A DNA stretch of 14,283 nucleotides from Actinomycetota bacterium (GTDB taxonomy: Bacteria; Actinomycetota; Acidimicrobiia; Spongiisociales; ZC4RG35). The first letter of the stretch is position 1, and each line of letters starts with the position of its first letter. Under the pieces are notes generated by a model. It searched no databases. It was not told the origin of the DNA and saw only the letters and a list, made by a program, of their open reading frames with translations. A program made the position numbers and the translations under genes. Where the stretch lies: contig JAKEHF010000039.1 of the NCBI GenBank assembly GCA_022615295.1, forward strand, positions 1 to 14,283, in the 5' to 3' direction. Shown here piece after piece: positions 12,583-14,283 of the stretch.

Positions 12583-13584
12583 ATGTCGGATCCCTTCGTC
12601 ATCCCGATCGGTCTCGGTCCCGAGCCCGACGAGTCGACGGCCCTCGACGCCTACTCCGAGGCGGTCACCGGTGTGGCCGCCAGGCTGCTTCCTTCGGTCG
12701 TCGCCCTCTCCATCCGTCGCCGGGGGCGGAGGGGGGAGTGGGCCGACGGCTCCGGCTCGGGTGTCACCATCAGCAAGGACGGGTTGACATTGACCTCGGC
12801 TCATGTCGTGGAGGGCGCCAATCGGGGCGGGGCCTCCTTCGTCGACGGTTGGGAGACCGGTTTCGACGTGGTGGGGCGTGACCCCCTGTCCGACCTAGCG
12901 GTGCTCAGGACCACCGACGGGGAGGCGCCCCCGGCAGCGCTCGGGGACGCGTCGCGGCTGGTGGTGGGTCAGCTCGTCGTCGCCGTGGGCAACCCGCTCG
13001 GGTTCTCCGGGTCGGTCACCGCCGGCGTGGTAAGCGCCCTGGGACGTTCAATCACCACCGGGAACGACCGGGTAAGCCGTCTCGTCGAGAACGTGATCCA
13101 GACCGACGCCGCCCTCCACCCCGGCAACTCCGGAGGGGCCCTCGCCGACTCCCGGGGCCGGGTGGTCGGGATCAACACCGCCCTGATCGGGCCCATGCTC
13201 GGTCAGGGGCTGGGCTTGGCCGTCCCCATCGACGAGGTGACCAAGCGGATCATCGCCGCCCTCATCCAGGAGGGCAGGGTGCGCCGCGCCTATCTCGGCG
13301 TCGCCGGAGGGACCCGGCCCCTCCCACCGCGTCTGGCACGGGAGCTCGACCAGACCCAGGGGATCGAGGTCGTCGAGGTGGTCGAGGCCAGCCCGGCGCA
13401 ACGCGCCGGGATCAAGCCCGGGGACATACTGGTCAACGGTGGGGGGGAACCCTTGACGACGGCCCGTGACCTCCAGGCACTGATGACCGGAGACCGGGTC
13501 GACGTCGACTTCGAGATGACCGTGATCAGGGGCGGGACCGTCCACAGGCTGACCACCCGGCCCGCCGAGCTGGCCGAGGGCTGA
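12583..13584 (+). CDS. HtrA/DegP-type trypsin-like serine protease with one PDZ domain, no export signal
   Basis: A 333-residue S1C family protease. The catalytic triad is complete: His74 in LTSAHVVEG, Asp104 in DPLSDLAVL, and Ser183 in HPGNSGGAL, with the oxyanion-loop lead-in VIQTDAALHPGNSGG. GQGLGLAVPIDEV follows, and a single PDZ domain occupies about residues 230-325, with GIEVVEVVEASPAQRAGIKPGDILVNGGG as its core. HtrA proteins normally work in the cell envelope, but the N-terminus here (MSDPFVIPIGLGPEPDES) has neither a signal peptide nor a membrane anchor, and residues 1-36 contain no hydrophobic helix. A cytosolic protease or a product exported by another route are both possible. No upstream in-frame extension was noticed, and a -10 box 6 nt before the ATG fixes the start. 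The gene is divergent from the PEBP gene and ends 3 nt from the convergent DUF72 gene. Confidence 0.9.
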   Translation: MSDPFVIPIGLGPEPDESTALDAYSEAVTGVAARLLPSVVALSIRRRGRRGEWADGSGSGVTISKDGLTLTSAHVVEGANRGGASFVDGWETGFDVVGRDPLSDLAVLRTTDGEAPPAALGDASRLVVGQLVVAVGNPLGFSGSVTAGVVSALGRSITTGNDRVSRLVENVIQTDAALHPGNSGGALADSRGRVVGINTALIGPMLGQGLGLAVPIDEVTKRIIAALIQEGRVRRAYLGVAGGTRPLPPRLARELDQTQGIEVVEVVEASPAQRAGIKPGDILVNGGGEPLTTARDLQALMTGDRVDVDFEMTVIRGGTVHRLTTRPAELAEG

Positions 13585-13587
13585 CCC

Positions 13588-14283
13588 CTAGAAGAGGTCC
13601 AGGAGACCGGCGAGGCTTCGTGCCGACCTGATCCCGTAATCGGAGTAGCAGTTGTTCATGAGGGCGTGGACGGTGTCGGCCGACTCGGCGAGGGTCCGTA
13701 ACCGGGGTACCCATTCCTCGAGCTCCGTCTTCGGGTAGTCATACTTGAACCGCTCGGCGGCGGTGATCCCCCGCTTCTCCCAGTTCTCGGCATTACGACC
13801 ATGGAAGCGAACCTCGGCCACCGGGGCGGTCACCGCCACCACCGGGGGCACCGAGCTCTTGAAACCCTGCGGCTCGTCGACACAGACGTAGGCCAAGGAG
13901 TGGCGCTCCAGGAAGTCGAGGGTGTCGGTCATCTGCTCGGCGTCCAGCCAGCGCCCGTTGCGGAACTCGACGGCGAGCTGGAAGTCGGAGAGTTGCTCGG
14001 CGACCCACTTCAGATAGCCAAAGGATCCCCTCGTCGGATAGACAAAGGGAGGGAGCTGGAAGAGGACGACGCCCAGCTTTCCCGCCGAGTGGAGGGGCAT
14101 CAGGGCGTCACGGAAGGCCTGGGCTGCCTCGGCCTGGAGGTCCCGGGGGAGATCCCGCATGTAGACGTTGGCCTTCTCGGCCATCCCCTCGGGGAGCTTC
14201 TCCCTGAAGTCCTTCCACAGGGAGCGGGGCGGAGTGGGGTGCTGGGTGAGGAGACGGAAGGCCTTGACGTCGAAGGTGAACTC
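13588..14283 (-). CDS. DUF72 (YecE-like) family protein, N-terminus outside window
   Basis: The C-terminal 231 residues of a DUF72 protein; the frame is still open at the right edge, so the start lies beyond the window. The family has a TIM-barrel-like fold and no established function. Characteristic segments appear in order: FTFDVKAFRLLTQHP (just after the visible beginning), LGVVLFQLPPFV, LAVEFRNGRWL, LAYVCVDEPQGFKS, VRFHGRNAENWEKRG, and near the end VHALMNNCYSDYGIRSA, where most family members have a FNNHYxGxA-type motif. The methionine at 14184 is internal, since conserved family sequence precedes it. It converges on the HtrA gene with only 3 bp between stop codons. Confidence 0.88.
   Translation of the reverse strand, partial: EFTFDVKAFRLLTQHPTPPRSLWKDFREKLPEGMAEKANVYMRDLPRDLQAEAAQAFRDALMPLHSAGKLGVVLFQLPPFVYPTRGSFGYLKWVAEQLSDFQLAVEFRNGRWLDAEQMTDTLDFLERHSLAYVCVDEPQGFKSSVPPVVAVTAPVAEVRFHGRNAENWEKRGITAAERFKYDYPKTELEEWVPRLRTLAESADTVHALMNNCYSDYGIRSARSLAGLLDLF

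Noticed and set aside
13588..14184. DUF72 gene starting at 14184
   Set aside because: Conserved family sequence continues upstream to the window edge in the same frame.
1..14283. CRISPR array, tRNA/rRNA, insertion sequence, phage or toxin-antitoxin module
   Set aside because: No regularly spaced direct repeats, no cloverleaf-like sequence noticed, no transposase or integrase; the LEA-like protein only loosely resembles an antitoxin family at its N-terminus and has no toxin partner.

Overview
The window is a dense, high-GC chromosomal segment with no mobile element, CRISPR array or RNA gene that I can see. GTG starts, TANNNT -10 boxes sitting directly upstream of start codons (leaderless transcripts), lipoproteins with threonine-rich linkers, and GC-rich third codon positions suggest an actinobacterium. 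Acidimicrobiia or a related lineage is my guess, from style rather than from a marker gene.

Layout, left to right. The 3' part of a P-loop GTPase gene (+, cut by the left edge) converges on a diacylglycerol/lipid kinase-like gene (-), with a long hairpin between them. The kinase gene is divergent from a gene for a degraded ADP-ribosylglycohydrolase-fold protein (+); an 18-bp perfect palindrome between them supplies both -10 boxes. A minus-strand cluster follows, in transcription order: secreted SNase-LTD lipoprotein (7850-7080), small LEA-like alanine-rich coiled protein (7036-6626), aspartate aminotransferase family enzyme (6615-5434), MDR dehydrogenase with altered catalytic residues (5397-4327) and UMF1-family MFS transporter (about 4330-3056). 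Divergent from the SNase gene is a PQQ-type sugar dehydrogenase lipoprotein (+). It is followed by a second copy of the long hairpin, then a HIT hydrolase and an EamA transporter that abut with no gap. A PEBP lipoprotein and M20 peptidase operon (-) converges on the EamA gene. An HtrA-type protease lacking an export signal (+) is divergent from the PEBP gene and converges on a DUF72 gene (-) cut by the right edge.

I find no single new multi-gene system. The most notable signals are: (1) a recurring promoter layout, TANNNT followed 6-9 nt later by ATG or GTG, at seven or eight starts, including two very compact divergent pairs; (2) two copies of a palindromic element built on CCGTTCTGTGAAG, both at gene ends; (3) two enzyme-fold proteins whose expected metal or catalytic residues are replaced (ADP-ribosylglycohydrolase-like and MDR); (4) a transporter gene with no ATG, GTG or TTG start at the expected place.

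No stretch longer than about 100 bases lacks a gene. All identifications rest on reading motifs by eye; no database search was run.
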